From an uncultured Pseudomonadales bacterium (GTDB lineage Bacteria; Pseudomonadota; Gammaproteobacteria; Pseudomonadales; Azotimanducaceae), in contig CATOTI010000002.1 in NCBI GenBank assembly GCA_951813295.1, positions 620,001 to 684,000 on the forward strand: a DNA stretch of 64,000 nt. Direction: 5' to 3'. The notes below the pieces were generated by a model. It did no database searches. It was not told the DNA's origin and was given only the letters and a program-made list of their open reading frames with translations. This document shows positions 1 to 8,469 of this stretch, one piece after another. The position numbers and the translations under genes are program-made. Each line of letters opens with the position of its first letter. Position 1 is the stretch's first letter.

Positions 1-510
1 ACCGGGACGCCGCGCGGACGGCACAAGCCCACAACCCGCCTCGTAACACCATTCACCGAAAAGATTGTTCGCCTCGCGGGCGAACCGTGACTGGCCCCAG
101 CCGGATTCCTTCGCGGCTTGCACGAGTGCCAGATCCGTCGGAATCGTGTCGACGCGCCGGGCCAGTTCGGCAAGCGATCGCGCCGGGTCATCGCGCCAGT
201 CGACGAGCCGGTACTGCGCTGCGATCGGCTCGATCAAAGCTCGATCGTAGCCTGCGAGGTAAGGCCGACCGGAATAGCGCCGCGTCACCTCGTCGATCGT
301 AGCCCGTTGCTCGAGCACAGCCGCGTTCTTGTCCTCGATGGCGGGCAACAGTAGCTCGAAGAAGATCGTCTTTCGGTCCTCGACCGCAAGATCCTTCAGA
401 TCCGGTAGCACCCCGTAGCGCGGGACCGTTACGCTCGCAGCTATGCCCAACACCGCGCCCGCGAGGGCCACGGCCAAACCAAGAAAACTGAGACGACGGA
501 GATCTCGCAT
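1..510 (-). CDS. Bax-like endo-beta-N-acetylglucosaminidase, partial (runs off left edge)
   Basis: This is the N-terminal 170 codons of a gene that continues beyond the window. The reading begins with a hydrophobic signal or anchor segment (about residues 8-28). It then reaches the start of a glucosaminidase (Bax/FlgJ-type) domain with AAKESGWGQSRFAREANNLF at about 132-151, in which Glu135 is the expected catalytic acid, and FGEW just after it. Family members cleave peptidoglycan glycan strands in the periplasm. Its ATG overlaps the ATG of the divergent transglycosylase gene within a single CATG, so the two murein hydrolases are head to head. No strong Shine-Dalgarno is visible for this gene. 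Family assignment is from motif recognition; the C-terminus cannot be checked here. Confidence 0.78.
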   Translation of the reverse strand, partial: MRDLRRLSFLGLAVALAGAVLGIAASVTVPRYGVLPDLKDLAVEDRKTIFFELLLPAIEDKNAAVLEQRATIDEVTRRYSGRPYLAGYDRALIEPIAAQYRLVDWRDDPARSLAELARRVDTIPTDLALVQAAKESGWGQSRFAREANNLFGEWCYEAGCGLVPSARRPG

Positions 511-1489
511 GGCATTCAATTCTGCTCGCGAACCTCACCAGTTTCGAGCCGCGCTTACGAAGCTTTTTGTGGTAAGCGCACTGCTTGCAATCCCCGCTCA
601 TCCGGACGAACCGACCTTCTCCGAGTTCCTCGACGAGGTCGCGGCGGAAGCACGCGATCACGGCGTCGGCGAAGAAAGGATTCGCGAGGCATTCGATTCT
701 CTGACCGAGAATCCGCGTGTCATCGAGCTCGATCGTCGACAACCAGAGCACGTTCTGACCACAAAGGAATATCTGGCACAGCGAATCACGCCGAGCGTCA
801 TCCAAGAAGGTGTCGACAACATCGCCGCCCACAAGACGACGTTCGAAGCCGTCGAAGCCGCGACCGGCGTCAGCCGTTACGTCGTCGCGGCGATCTGGGG
901 AATCGAATCAAGATATGGCCGCTACACGGGCAATATGCCCATCATCCGCTCCCTCGCGACCCTCGCCTACGATCCACGCCGCGCCGCGTTCTTCCGGCGC
1001 CAGCTGATCGACGCACTCGTCATCTCGACGTTGGAGGACATCCCGCCAGGTGAGCTGGTCGGGAGTTGGGCAGGCGCCCTCGGCGCTGCGCAGTTCATGC
1101 CGTCGACCTGGCGCAACTGGGCGCGCGACGGCGATGGCGACGGGCGGCGTGACCTGCTGAATTCCGTCGAGGACGTCCTGATGTCGATTGGCGGCTATCT
1201 CGACGCCAAAGGTTGGCGTCCTGGTACGCCGTGGGGTGAAGAACTCGATACGGTGCCCGGGTTCACGCCGCGCGGTCCGGCGAACCTCACGTGTCGCGCG
1301 CTTCGTATACACAGCGCGGACGAACCTACGGCAGAAGGCATGGCCACGATCTGGGAGAACGCGGGTACGGCGTGGCGGGTTTACGACAACTTCCGCACGA
1401 TGCTCGAGTACAACTGCGCTAACAGCTACTCGCTCGCGGTTCTCACCTTGAGCGATGAACTCCGCGCCGCGGACGGCGCATCGCCGTAG
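509..1489 (+). CDS. Lytic murein transglycosylase, MltB/SLT_2 family (GH103)
   Basis: Predicted periplasmic lytic transglycosylase that cleaves the MurNAc-GlcNAc bond of peptidoglycan. The ATG at 509 is preceded by GGAG with 7 nt spacing and gives a short signal segment (FVVSALLAIPAHP) before the SLT_2 domain. The catalytic Glu lies in GIESRYGRYTGN (about residue 133), and the family motif SWAGALGAAQFMPSTW follows near residue 190. It lacks an obvious lipobox, unlike E. coli MltB, so it is more like the soluble or secreted members. A longer reading from 443 would add a basic leader that overlaps the divergent gene and is less likely. The neighbouring divergent gene is also a murein hydrolase. 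Confidence 0.88.
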   Translation: MAFNSAREPHQFRAALTKLFVVSALLAIPAHPDEPTFSEFLDEVAAEARDHGVGEERIREAFDSLTENPRVIELDRRQPEHVLTTKEYLAQRITPSVIQEGVDNIAAHKTTFEAVEAATGVSRYVVAAIWGIESRYGRYTGNMPIIRSLATLAYDPRRAAFFRRQLIDALVISTLEDIPPGELVGSWAGALGAAQFMPSTWRNWARDGDGDGRRDLLNSVEDVLMSIGGYLDAKGWRPGTPWGEELDTVPGFTPRGPANLTCRALRIHSADEPTAEGMATIWENAGTAWRVYDNFRTMLEYNCANSYSLAVLTLSDELRAADGASP

Positions 1490-1522
1490 CCGTAGGATTC
1501 GTTCCGCCTCGTTCGCTTGGGG

Positions 1523-3037
1523 CTAACCCACGGTCTCGACTTGAAGCGCGCTATCGATCCCATCCACGGACTCGATACGCCACTGGATCTCGGTCAGCCG
1601 CTCGAGAAATCGCTCGTCGTGGCTCACGAGCAGGAGCCCGCAAGGACACTCCGCAAGCGCTTCCTCGAGACACTCGATCGACGGTAAGTCGAGATGGTTC
1701 GTCGGCTCGTCCATCACGACGATATGCGGCGCCAGGGACATGCCGAGCGCGAGCATCAGCTTGCGGATCTCACCCGGACTCGGGTTGCGGCTCGACAGAA
1801 GACGTTCGGGCCGCGATCCCAGCCGGCTGACCGTACGCATGACCTGACCGAGCCTGTCGCGCGGTAGGCGCTGCGCCTCGCTCAAGATACCGGCCCCCGT
1901 CGCGGCATCGATTTCCTGCGGAATCGAGGTGACTCGATCGGCCTCGACGTTGAGACGCGGCAGCACGTGGCGTAGCAGCGTCGACTTACCCGTGCCGTTC
2001 GGGCCCCGGATCGCGATCCGATCGCTCGGGGTCATGATCAGCGGCGGAACGGAGAGATGACGTCGCTCGGACCCGAGCGGGATCACGGTTTCGTCCAGCG
2101 TCAAAAGCGCGCTGCGTTTCGACAGGCTCCCCGGAAGCCAAATGCCGAGTTCATGATGCTTGTCGACCCGGGCCGCGTCGGCGCGTTCCTGCGCATGCTG
2201 GGCGCGTCCGTCGAGTTGTCGAAGCAAGCGCCCGGCCTGACCATCCTTGCCGGTGACGCGCGCGAGGTTCTTCTTGAAGCGGGCATCGTGATCGCCGATT
2301 TTCAAGCCGCGTTTGGATCGATCCTTGTGCGAGCGGGCCGCCTTCTCGCGTCGTTTAACCACCTCGCGCTGGATGCGGTCACGTTCCCGCGTCGCTTTCT
2401 CGCGCTCACGAACACGTACTTCACGTTCGGCTTCGCGCAGTTCACGCGTCGTCGTGTAGCCGCCGGCGTAGACCTCCGCCGTCGGTGGTTCGAGCCAGAT
2501 GCACTGACTCACCAGCGTGTCGAGCAGGTCTCGATCGTGACTCACGATCAGACCCACGCCACGGAAGGAGACGAGTTCGTCGAGCAGCAACTGCCGCGCC
2601 ACCGAATCGATGTGGTTGGTCGGCTCGTCGATCGCAAGCACCGTTGGTTCGAGCCAGAGAGCCGCACCGATCTGCGCCCGCTTTCGTTCACCGTGCGAAA
2701 GGCTCGACCAACGTTCACCGAAGTCCGGCTCGACGCCGAGGCGGCCGCGGAGCCCATAGGCATATCCGTCTTCGGCGGCGAGGAACGCGTCGAGCATGCC
2801 CGGCGGATCGTCCGTCCGCTGCGGGCAGTAGACGACCTCTCCACTACGCTGGACGTTGCCCTCGTCGGGCTCGAGTTCGCCGAGGCCAACCCTGAGCAGC
2901 GTCGACTTACCCGCACCGTTGGCGCCGATGATGCCGGTGAAGCCCACGGGGAAGTGAACCGTCAGTTCAGAAAAGAGGGGGTCGCCACCTTCGTATTGGA
3001 AGGAAACGTCACGAAACGCGAGTCGGGAAGAAGCCAT
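1523..3037 (-). CDS. ABC-F family ATP-binding protein
   Basis: Soluble protein with two ABC cassettes and no membrane domain, as in ABC-F translation factors and ribosome-protection proteins (EttA, Uup, YheS relatives). Cassette 1 has Walker A GANGAGKST (38-46), signature LSHGE (113-117) and Walker B AIDEPTNH (about 135-142). Cassette 2 has GPNGTGKST (about 345-353), a weak signature PSPGE and VMDEPTNHLD (about 441-450). A highly charged linker rich in Arg, Glu and Lys lies at about 200-290, matching the interdomain coiled coil that reaches the ribosomal P site in this family. ATG at 3037 is chosen because upstream residues do not resemble the family. It is convergent with the transglycosylase gene. 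The subfamily cannot be assigned by eye. Confidence 0.85.
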   Translation of the reverse strand: MASSRLAFRDVSFQYEGGDPLFSELTVHFPVGFTGIIGANGAGKSTLLRVGLGELEPDEGNVQRSGEVVYCPQRTDDPPGMLDAFLAAEDGYAYGLRGRLGVEPDFGERWSSLSHGERKRAQIGAALWLEPTVLAIDEPTNHIDSVARQLLLDELVSFRGVGLIVSHDRDLLDTLVSQCIWLEPPTAEVYAGGYTTTRELREAEREVRVREREKATRERDRIQREVVKRREKAARSHKDRSKRGLKIGDHDARFKKNLARVTGKDGQAGRLLRQLDGRAQHAQERADAARVDKHHELGIWLPGSLSKRSALLTLDETVIPLGSERRHLSVPPLIMTPSDRIAIRGPNGTGKSTLLRHVLPRLNVEADRVTSIPQEIDAATGAGILSEAQRLPRDRLGQVMRTVSRLGSRPERLLSSRNPSPGEIRKLMLALGMSLAPHIVVMDEPTNHLDLPSIECLEEALAECPCGLLLVSHDERFLERLTEIQWRIESVDGIDSALQVETVG

Positions 3038-3220
3038 GGCACATCTCAAGGGATCGATCCACACCGTGGATCGCGGGGAACACATCGGACTCTCGAACGG
3101 GTCGAGGTCGAATGATCAGATCAAGACGTGCGGCTGATGCATTTCTCGAGATTCGCTATGACAGCGGCTTGAAACGTTTTCGATGCTACGCAAGATTTCG
3201 TCACCCCACCAGCAAGGGCG

Positions 3221-4423
3221 TCACGACCGTGCCTCCTTGGCGCGTTGCCGATCAGCCCTGAGCGGATGCATGACGCCAGCCCCGGCAGGCCAGACACCGG
3301 CATCGGCAACGACATGGCGTGCCAGGTGGCGCGCATGCGCCGACAGCGTCTCGAAGACCTCCACCGGCATCGTCTTCGCCGACCGTGAATCGCCTAGCCA
3401 AGGCGCGCCGTATTCGACGTTCGGCATCGAGCGGACTTCGCGCGAGACATTGGGCGTCGCACCATGCCAGGCCCGGTTGTCACGAAAAACGCCTCCACCC
3501 GCCAGTCCACCGACCAACGTCGACAGACGCATCCATTCCGGTTCGTCGATCGGCGCCGGTGGTTTCATTGACATGCCATGCGTGCCGGGAATCTGACGAA
3601 TCGGCCCATTCAGGGCCGACAGATCCGACATGAAAAAGTTGATCGTGACGAGCGGCGGCGTTCGCTCGACGATGAATCGTTGCGTCTTCAGCGGAATCGC
3701 GCCCGAGTCGTCACGCTCGATCTCGATTCCCATCGCCTCCGCCTGCGCGACACGGGATTCCGGCAGGTCGCACGCTTCGTCGACGTCGCTATGCAGGTGC
3801 TGATACTCGATCGCGCCGGGGAGACAGAGATCGCCCCCAGCACCGAGCACCTGATAGTCCATCGAACCAAAAATCGCCGCGAGAATCGGCGTCGTCTTCG
3901 GCAGATCAATCATCGAAGCCCACACCGGGTCATGCAGGAGTTGTCGCGACGCGGACGATGTTCCGTAGCTGTAGCGATGCGGCAGCCGGAAAGACTCCGT
4001 GATGTACTTTCGCCCGTCGTGTCCCGGATGCTCGAGAATCTCACGCAAAACACGCGTGCTGCCCTCCCGGAAGCGATCAAGCGCGCTTTCATCGAGCAGG
4101 TTATTGACGACGACGAAGCCGTCGCGCCGGAAGATTCGGACCGCGCGTTCGATCTCCGATGGTTCGCAGATCTCGAGTCCGCGGACGCCATTGTGCGCCG
4201 CGAGGTGCTCACGTAGCGCCACCACCTCGGGATGATCGTAAACCCGCTCCGCTGGGGCGCGCGGATCCGCGACGCCGAACGTTCGTTCGGGCGGATTGAT
4301 CACGCCGTCGGCGTCGACGGTCTCGTTCGGCCGCGTCGTGGCGCACCATCCGACGGGTGTTTCGCCGTGCACTGTCAACTGATCGAGTTCATTCACGAGA
4401 TCACCCGCTTGCCTACCGTTCAC
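3221..4423 (-). CDS. Phytanoyl-CoA dioxygenase (PhyH) family protein
   Basis: Predicted Fe(II)/2-oxoglutarate-dependent oxygenase. The iron-binding HxD is visible as HLHSDVD (about residue 211-213). The distal His is in RAWHGATPN (about 320), with Arg residues for 2OG just after it. FMSDLSALNGP and IPGTHGMS are typical PhyH core strands. A GTG at 4423 starts 13 nt after the stop of the upstream ankyrin gene; an ATG at 4507 would overlap that gene by 71 nt, so the GTG is preferred, with moderate certainty. Length (400 residues) is on the long side for PhyH because of an N-terminal extension. Substrate unknown. Probably cotranscribed with the ankyrin gene. Confidence 0.8.
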   Translation of the reverse strand: MNGRQAGDLVNELDQLTVHGETPVGWCATTRPNETVDADGVINPPERTFGVADPRAPAERVYDHPEVVALREHLAAHNGVRGLEICEPSEIERAVRIFRRDGFVVVNNLLDESALDRFREGSTRVLREILEHPGHDGRKYITESFRLPHRYSYGTSSASRQLLHDPVWASMIDLPKTTPILAAIFGSMDYQVLGAGGDLCLPGAIEYQHLHSDVDEACDLPESRVAQAEAMGIEIERDDSGAIPLKTQRFIVERTPPLVTINFFMSDLSALNGPIRQIPGTHGMSMKPPAPIDEPEWMRLSTLVGGLAGGGVFRDNRAWHGATPNVSREVRSMPNVEYGAPWLGDSRSAKTMPVEVFETLSAHARHLARHVVADAGVWPAGAGVMHPLRADRQRAKEARS

Positions 4424-4436
4424 GACGAACTTTTTA

Positions 4437-5540
4437 TCAACCCTCGAGAGCGTCCAGCAACAAGCCGCCATCCCGTTTGCGCGCGGCTCGTCGTCGCGGC
4501 GAGCCACCTTTGTCGAGCGAGCGGTCGGGATCCGCGCCCGCGCTCACCAGGAGTCGTACAACGCTTGCGAGGGCGCCCTTATCCTTGACGGTCGACGCAA
4601 TCGCCGTTGCGAGCGGCGTTTCGCCCGCATTGTCTTCACTGTCGACCGTCGCGCCCGCTTCGAGCAGAACCTCGACGATCTCGACGAACCCGGCTTTCGC
4701 CGCGCAATGCAGCGCCGTCTGACGTTTTGCATTGCGCACATCGACGTCTGCGCCATCGGCGAGTAGCGATCGGACTTTCGCCACGTCACCGCCACGATCG
4801 CCCCGCGATGCAAAGACCAACGGCGGCCAACCGCCTTCGGCGCGATCCGGATCGACCGACACGCCGTGACGCTCGAGCACGGCTCGAACGGCGTCGCTCT
4901 TGATGCCGGAGCGCGGTACCTCGACGTCGACAATCGCCGCCACTCCCGCGATCAGCAGCCGATCCAGGATCACCGGCTCGTCCCGCCAGATCGCGAAGCG
5001 CGTCAACCAGTTCATGTATGGCGTCGGGTCGGCACCAGCGGCAAGCAGCCGATCGGTCGCTTCGGGCGAACGGCCCGCCACGGCGTAGTGCAGTGCCGTC
5101 GCGACAACGTTGGGATCGTGCTGGACCTTGGTGCGTACCGCGACGGACGGATCGTCGAGAATCCGCTGATCGAGCGTCTCGAGATCCGCGAGAAACGCCG
5201 CGGAGAAGACATCGAGTTCAGCGGGAGCCAGCAGCGCCGCCACCGCGTCATGCGCTTTGAACCGTGCCGCCACATAGGGACTCACCTCCACCAGGAGCGG
5301 GGTGAAATGGCATCCCCATGCATTCGGATCCGCACCGCGTCTCAATAACTCGCGCACGACCACGAGTCGGCCGCGATACGCCGCTTCCCACAGCATGGTT
5401 CGACCGTGAGAGCCGACGCGGTTCAGCCACTCGGGACGTTCTTCGAGGATCGCCTCGACGGCCGCCAGATCACCGCGACCGGCCGCGGCCACGCCGACCT
5501 TCAGAAAGTCGCTCGGTCTACCGGTAATCCCCGTCGACAT
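4437..5540 (-). CDS. Ankyrin repeat protein
   Basis: Helical repeat protein of about 367 residues. Typical ankyrin consensus elements are visible: GRTMLWEAAYRGRLVVVRELLRRG-like segments near the N-terminus, TALHYAVAG..EATDRLLAAGADP in the middle, and TALHCAAKAGFVEIVEVLLEAG followed by GETPLATAI near the C-terminus. These repeats mediate protein-protein contacts; no catalytic domain is seen. The ATG at 5540 (MSTGITG) is chosen because the preceding 20 residues are unlike the repeat fold. It lies immediately upstream of the PhyH gene on the same strand, suggesting an operon, and is divergent from the amidohydrolase gene across a 74-nt gap. There is no signal peptide, so it is likely cytoplasmic. 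Confidence 0.85.
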   Translation of the reverse strand: MSTGITGRPSDFLKVGVAAAGRGDLAAVEAILEERPEWLNRVGSHGRTMLWEAAYRGRLVVVRELLRRGADPNAWGCHFTPLLVEVSPYVAARFKAHDAVAALLAPAELDVFSAAFLADLETLDQRILDDPSVAVRTKVQHDPNVVATALHYAVAGRSPEATDRLLAAGADPTPYMNWLTRFAIWRDEPVILDRLLIAGVAAIVDVEVPRSGIKSDAVRAVLERHGVSVDPDRAEGGWPPLVFASRGDRGGDVAKVRSLLADGADVDVRNAKRQTALHCAAKAGFVEIVEVLLEAGATVDSEDNAGETPLATAIASTVKDKGALASVVRLLVSAGADPDRSLDKGGSPRRRAARKRDGGLLLDALEG

Positions 5541-5614
5541 CGTCGTTTCACGCCTGAAGGTTAAGGAGTTGGGATGCGTTTCGACATGCGATCTAATCAT
5601 TGCATAGCAAGTGA

Positions 5615-6640
5615 GTGGGAAAGACCCCCGTGCCGAGAGCCAAAGATCCCGCCTGGTTCGATCAGGTGAAAGAAGAAATCATCGACCCGGACCGCCGGAT
5701 CGTCGACCCGCACCACCATCTCTGGTCCGTCGACTCGACCATGTGGGGCCGTTATGAACTAGACGATCTCTGGAGCGACACGGAGTCGGGCCATCGGATC
5801 GAGAAGACGGTGTTCCTGGAATGCCGATCGAACTACCGCGAAGTCGGCCCTGAGCATCTGCGCCCGATCGGTGAAACCGAGTACGTCGTGTCCTGCGCCG
5901 CCGAGTCCGCGCGGGCCGAGGACAAAGCAACGATCGCCGGTATCGTCGGCTTCGCCGACCTCACGCTCGGAGCGTTGGTTTCCGAAGTCCTCGATGCGCA
6001 CGAAGCCGCCGCACCGGGACTCTTCAAGGGAATCCGCCACGCGGGGCCGGAGGACAAGACCGGCACACTCACGAACCCGGGCGGCCGCTTCCCCGATCTC
6101 TACTCACGCGAAGACTTCCGCGACGGCGTGCGTTTGCTCGGGCGGCGCGGCTATCCGCACGACACCTGGCATTTTCATCACCAGAACCGGGACTACCTCG
6201 CGTTGGCGCGTGCATGCCCGGACACGGTCATGGTGCTCGACCATCTCGGCACGCCCGCGGGTGCAGGGGCTTACGAAGGCATGCGCGAGGAGATCTTTCC
6301 GACGTGGAAGGAGGACATCGCGGCGATCGCCGAGTGCGAAAACGTCGTCGCCAAGCTCGGTGGCCTCGCGATGCCGGACAACGGCTTCGGCTGGGACGAA
6401 CGAGATGTTCCACCGACGTCCGACGAATTCGTCGAGGCTCAAGCGCCCTACTACCATCACATGATCGATTGCTTCGGGCCGGAACGCTGCATGTTCGAGA
6501 GCAACTTTCCCGTCGACAAGCTATCGATCTCGTATCACGTTCTCTGGAACGGCCTGAAGAATATCGTTGCCGACTTCAGTGAAGACGAGAAGCACGCGAT
6601 GTTCTACGCGACCGCGGCGCGCGTGTACCGTCTCGACTGA
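5615..6640 (+). CDS. Amidohydrolase 2 family metal-dependent hydrolase
   Basis: Predicted TIM-barrel metal-dependent hydrolase (PF04909 type). The metal-binding motif DPHHHLW is at about residues 31-37. Later strands carry WHFHHQNRD, LDHLGTP and FESNFPVDK, where the terminal Asp-containing strand closes the active site. This subfamily includes lactonases and decarboxylases related to LigI; the exact substrate is unknown. Both plausible starts are GTG: 5615, or 5630, which has a purine-rich GGGAAAGA upstream. The ORF ends at 6640, convergent with a small membrane protein gene. Length of 341 residues is normal for the family. No signal peptide is seen. Confidence 0.82.
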   Translation: MGKTPVPRAKDPAWFDQVKEEIIDPDRRIVDPHHHLWSVDSTMWGRYELDDLWSDTESGHRIEKTVFLECRSNYREVGPEHLRPIGETEYVVSCAAESARAEDKATIAGIVGFADLTLGALVSEVLDAHEAAAPGLFKGIRHAGPEDKTGTLTNPGGRFPDLYSREDFRDGVRLLGRRGYPHDTWHFHHQNRDYLALARACPDTVMVLDHLGTPAGAGAYEGMREEIFPTWKEDIAAIAECENVVAKLGGLAMPDNGFGWDERDVPPTSDEFVEAQAPYYHHMIDCFGPERCMFESNFPVDKLSISYHVLWNGLKNIVADFSEDEKHAMFYATAARVYRLD

Positions 6641-6657
6641 CCGACGCCCAACGGGCG

Positions 6658-6882
6658 CTAGCGTTGGCGGTCGTCGTCGCCTTGGTCTTCGAGGCGGTTG
6701 CCGTCTTCGTCGAACTCGATGTATTCCGCATCGGGATCGATACCGGCCGCGATCTTGGCCATCCGCTCTTCGTGCTTCCAACGGTTTTTCTGAAAATTGA
6801 CAATGAGCGGCGCGACGATGGCCACAATCGGGATGAGTACCCAAACGACGGCAGGGTTCAGGAGTCTTTCTAGAGCTTCCAA
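6658..6882 (-). CDS. Small single-pass membrane protein
   Basis: A 74-residue protein with one strong transmembrane segment near the N-terminus (VVWVLIPIVAIVAPLIV, about 12-28). A short basic stretch (KNRWKHEERM) follows, then a strongly acidic, charged tail (DPDAEYIEFDEDGNRLEDQGD). Charge distribution suggests an N-out or N-in anchor with a cytoplasmic acidic tail. The shape resembles small conserved gammaproteobacterial envelope proteins such as phage-shock PspB-like proteins, but I do not recognise a specific family. It sits convergent to the amidohydrolase gene and divergent from the RNA methyltransferase gene. Codon usage matches its neighbours, supporting a real gene. Confidence 0.6.
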   Translation of the reverse strand: MEALERLLNPAVVWVLIPIVAIVAPLIVNFQKNRWKHEERMAKIAAGIDPDAEYIEFDEDGNRLEDQGDDDRQR

Positions 6883-6969
6883 GGTTTCATGCCCGGGTTT
6901 CGACAGCGGGTTTTTAGCACCTCATCCGAGCTACCGCCACTTTGCAACGCATCTCGAGGAACTGAACGT

Positions 6970-7692
6970 ATGTCCGGTCTGACGATATACGGCAAGAATC
7001 CCGTCCTCGAAGCCGTTTCGAGCGATATCGAGATCGAATGTCTGCACGTCGCGGAAGATCAACGGCGTTCGTCGCGCATCCGCGAAATCCTCGACGCGGC
7101 GCGAAATCGCGGCATCGATGTCCGGTTTCACTCGCGGCGGTCGCTGTCGTTCATCTCAGGCAACAGCAAACAGGACCAGGGTGTCGCTGCCGACGTCGTC
7201 GCGCCCGGGCTCATGAACATCGATCAGTTCTGCGCCGATCCTCCCGATGAGTTCGTGATCGTCGCGCTGGAGCGAATCGACAACCAGCAGAATCTCGGCA
7301 TGGCCGTGCGATCGATCCATGCCGCCGGCGCGTTCTGCCTCGTCGCGCTCGGTAAAGCGCGGCTGCACCCGCTAGCCGTCAAGGCGAGCGCCGGGGTGCT
7401 CCTGAAAGCGCGGGTCATCAACGGCAGTCCGCTCAGCGACGCTATCGAGAGGTTGCGTGAAATCGGCACCGCGGTCTTCGTGCTCGACGCGGACGCCGAG
7501 GTCGACCTATTCGATCACGAGGCACCTGCTCGCGCGCTCTATGTCGTCGGTAACGAGACCGAAGGCATCGCCGAATCCACCCGCGCCCTCGCGGACGGCT
7601 CGTTGTCGATTCCGCTCGGGGACGACGTCGAATCGCTCAACGCCGCCGTCGCCGCGAGTCTCGCGGCGTTCGTGACCCGCCACTCGCACTAA
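6970..7692 (+). CDS. TrmH/SpoU family RNA 2'-O-methyltransferase
   Basis: SPOUT-class RNA ribose methyltransferase. The N-terminal substrate-binding domain begins YGKNPVLEAV, typical of RlmB/TrmH proteins. The three SpoU motifs are present: NLGMAVRS (motif 1, with Asn and Arg), YVVGNETEGI (motif 2), and IPLGDDVESLNAAVAASL (motif 3, which forms the trefoil knot that binds S-adenosylmethionine). The ATG at 6970 is chosen because upstream residues are not family-like. Length of 240 residues fits RlmB-like enzymes. Target RNA (rRNA or tRNA) cannot be told by eye; the classical Asn-Leu-Gly is intact so activity is expected. It is followed by an SDR gene on the same strand after 78 nt. Confidence 0.88.
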   Translation: MSGLTIYGKNPVLEAVSSDIEIECLHVAEDQRRSSRIREILDAARNRGIDVRFHSRRSLSFISGNSKQDQGVAADVVAPGLMNIDQFCADPPDEFVIVALERIDNQQNLGMAVRSIHAAGAFCLVALGKARLHPLAVKASAGVLLKARVINGSPLSDAIERLREIGTAVFVLDADAEVDLFDHEAPARALYVVGNETEGIAESTRALADGSLSIPLGDDVESLNAAVAASLAAFVTRHSH

Positions 7693-7770
7693 CGTCGAGA
7701 AGCACCGCGCGGTGCGTCCAATTCGTCCGCGGCACGGTATCGTGTGCGCTCAATTTCGATCGAGAAAGCC

Positions 7771-8469
7771 ATGACAAGCTCCGTCTGCCTCGTCACGGGC
7801 GTCGGCCCAGGTACCGGTAGCGCCATCGTGCGCCGTTTCGCCGAAAGCTATGACGTCGCCATGCTCGCGCGCGATCGTGACCGCCTCGCGGCGATCGCGG
7901 CCGACACGCCTTCGACGCATGCCTATCCGTGTGACGTATCGGACCTGGAAGCGCTCGCCGAAACGTACGCATCGATCGAACGCGAACTCGGTGCCCCGAA
8001 CGTCGTCGTTCACAATGCCGTCGGCGGTGCCTTCGGCGATTTCTCGAAGATCGACCCGGCCGTGCTCGAACGGAACTTCCGCATCAACACGACGGCGCTG
8101 CTGCGGCTCGGGCAACTCGCGGCGCCCGCGATGGTCGAACGCGGCGAAGGGGCAATCGTCTGCACGGGGAACACATCCGCCTACCGTGGCAAGGATTTCT
8201 TTGCCGGCTTCGCCCCGACCAAAGCCGCACAGCGCATCCTTGCCGAGTCGATGGCCCGCGCGCTTGGACCCCAAGGCGTGCACGTCGCCTACCTCGCAAT
8301 CGATGCGGTGATCGATCTCGAGTGGACACGTAAACGGAACCCCGATGCCCCGGACGACTACTTCTGCCACCCGAACGATATTGCAGGTGAGGTCTGGCAC
8401 CTCGCCCACCAACCGAAGAGCGCGTGGACGTTCGACGCCATGATCCGTCCGTTCGGCGAGAACTGGTAA
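7771..8469 (+). CDS. SDR-family protein lacking the catalytic tyrosine
   Basis: Rossmann-fold short-chain dehydrogenase/reductase relative of 232 residues. The cofactor motif TGVGPGTG is at 9-16 and a modified NNAG equivalent (HNAVGG) at about 81-86. The region that should hold YxxxK reads FAPTK (F147 and K151), so the catalytic Tyr is replaced by Phe. The C-terminus has the WTFDAMIRPFGENW ending seen in a particular SDR subfamily, so the change is probably a subfamily trait and not a mutation. Whether it still catalyses a redox step is unclear. Its stop codon abuts the start of the methyltransferase gene with no gap, so the two are almost certainly coexpressed. Confidence 0.82.
   Translation: MTSSVCLVTGVGPGTGSAIVRRFAESYDVAMLARDRDRLAAIAADTPSTHAYPCDVSDLEALAETYASIERELGAPNVVVHNAVGGAFGDFSKIDPAVLERNFRINTTALLRLGQLAAPAMVERGEGAIVCTGNTSAYRGKDFFAGFAPTKAAQRILAESMARALGPQGVHVAYLAIDAVIDLEWTRKRNPDAPDDYFCHPNDIAGEVWHLAHQPKSAWTFDAMIRPFGENW

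Noticed and set aside
2057..3115. A 352-codon open reading frame antisense to the ABC-F gene
   Set aside because: The opposite strand encodes complete Walker and signature motifs. The antisense sequence is low in recognisable features.
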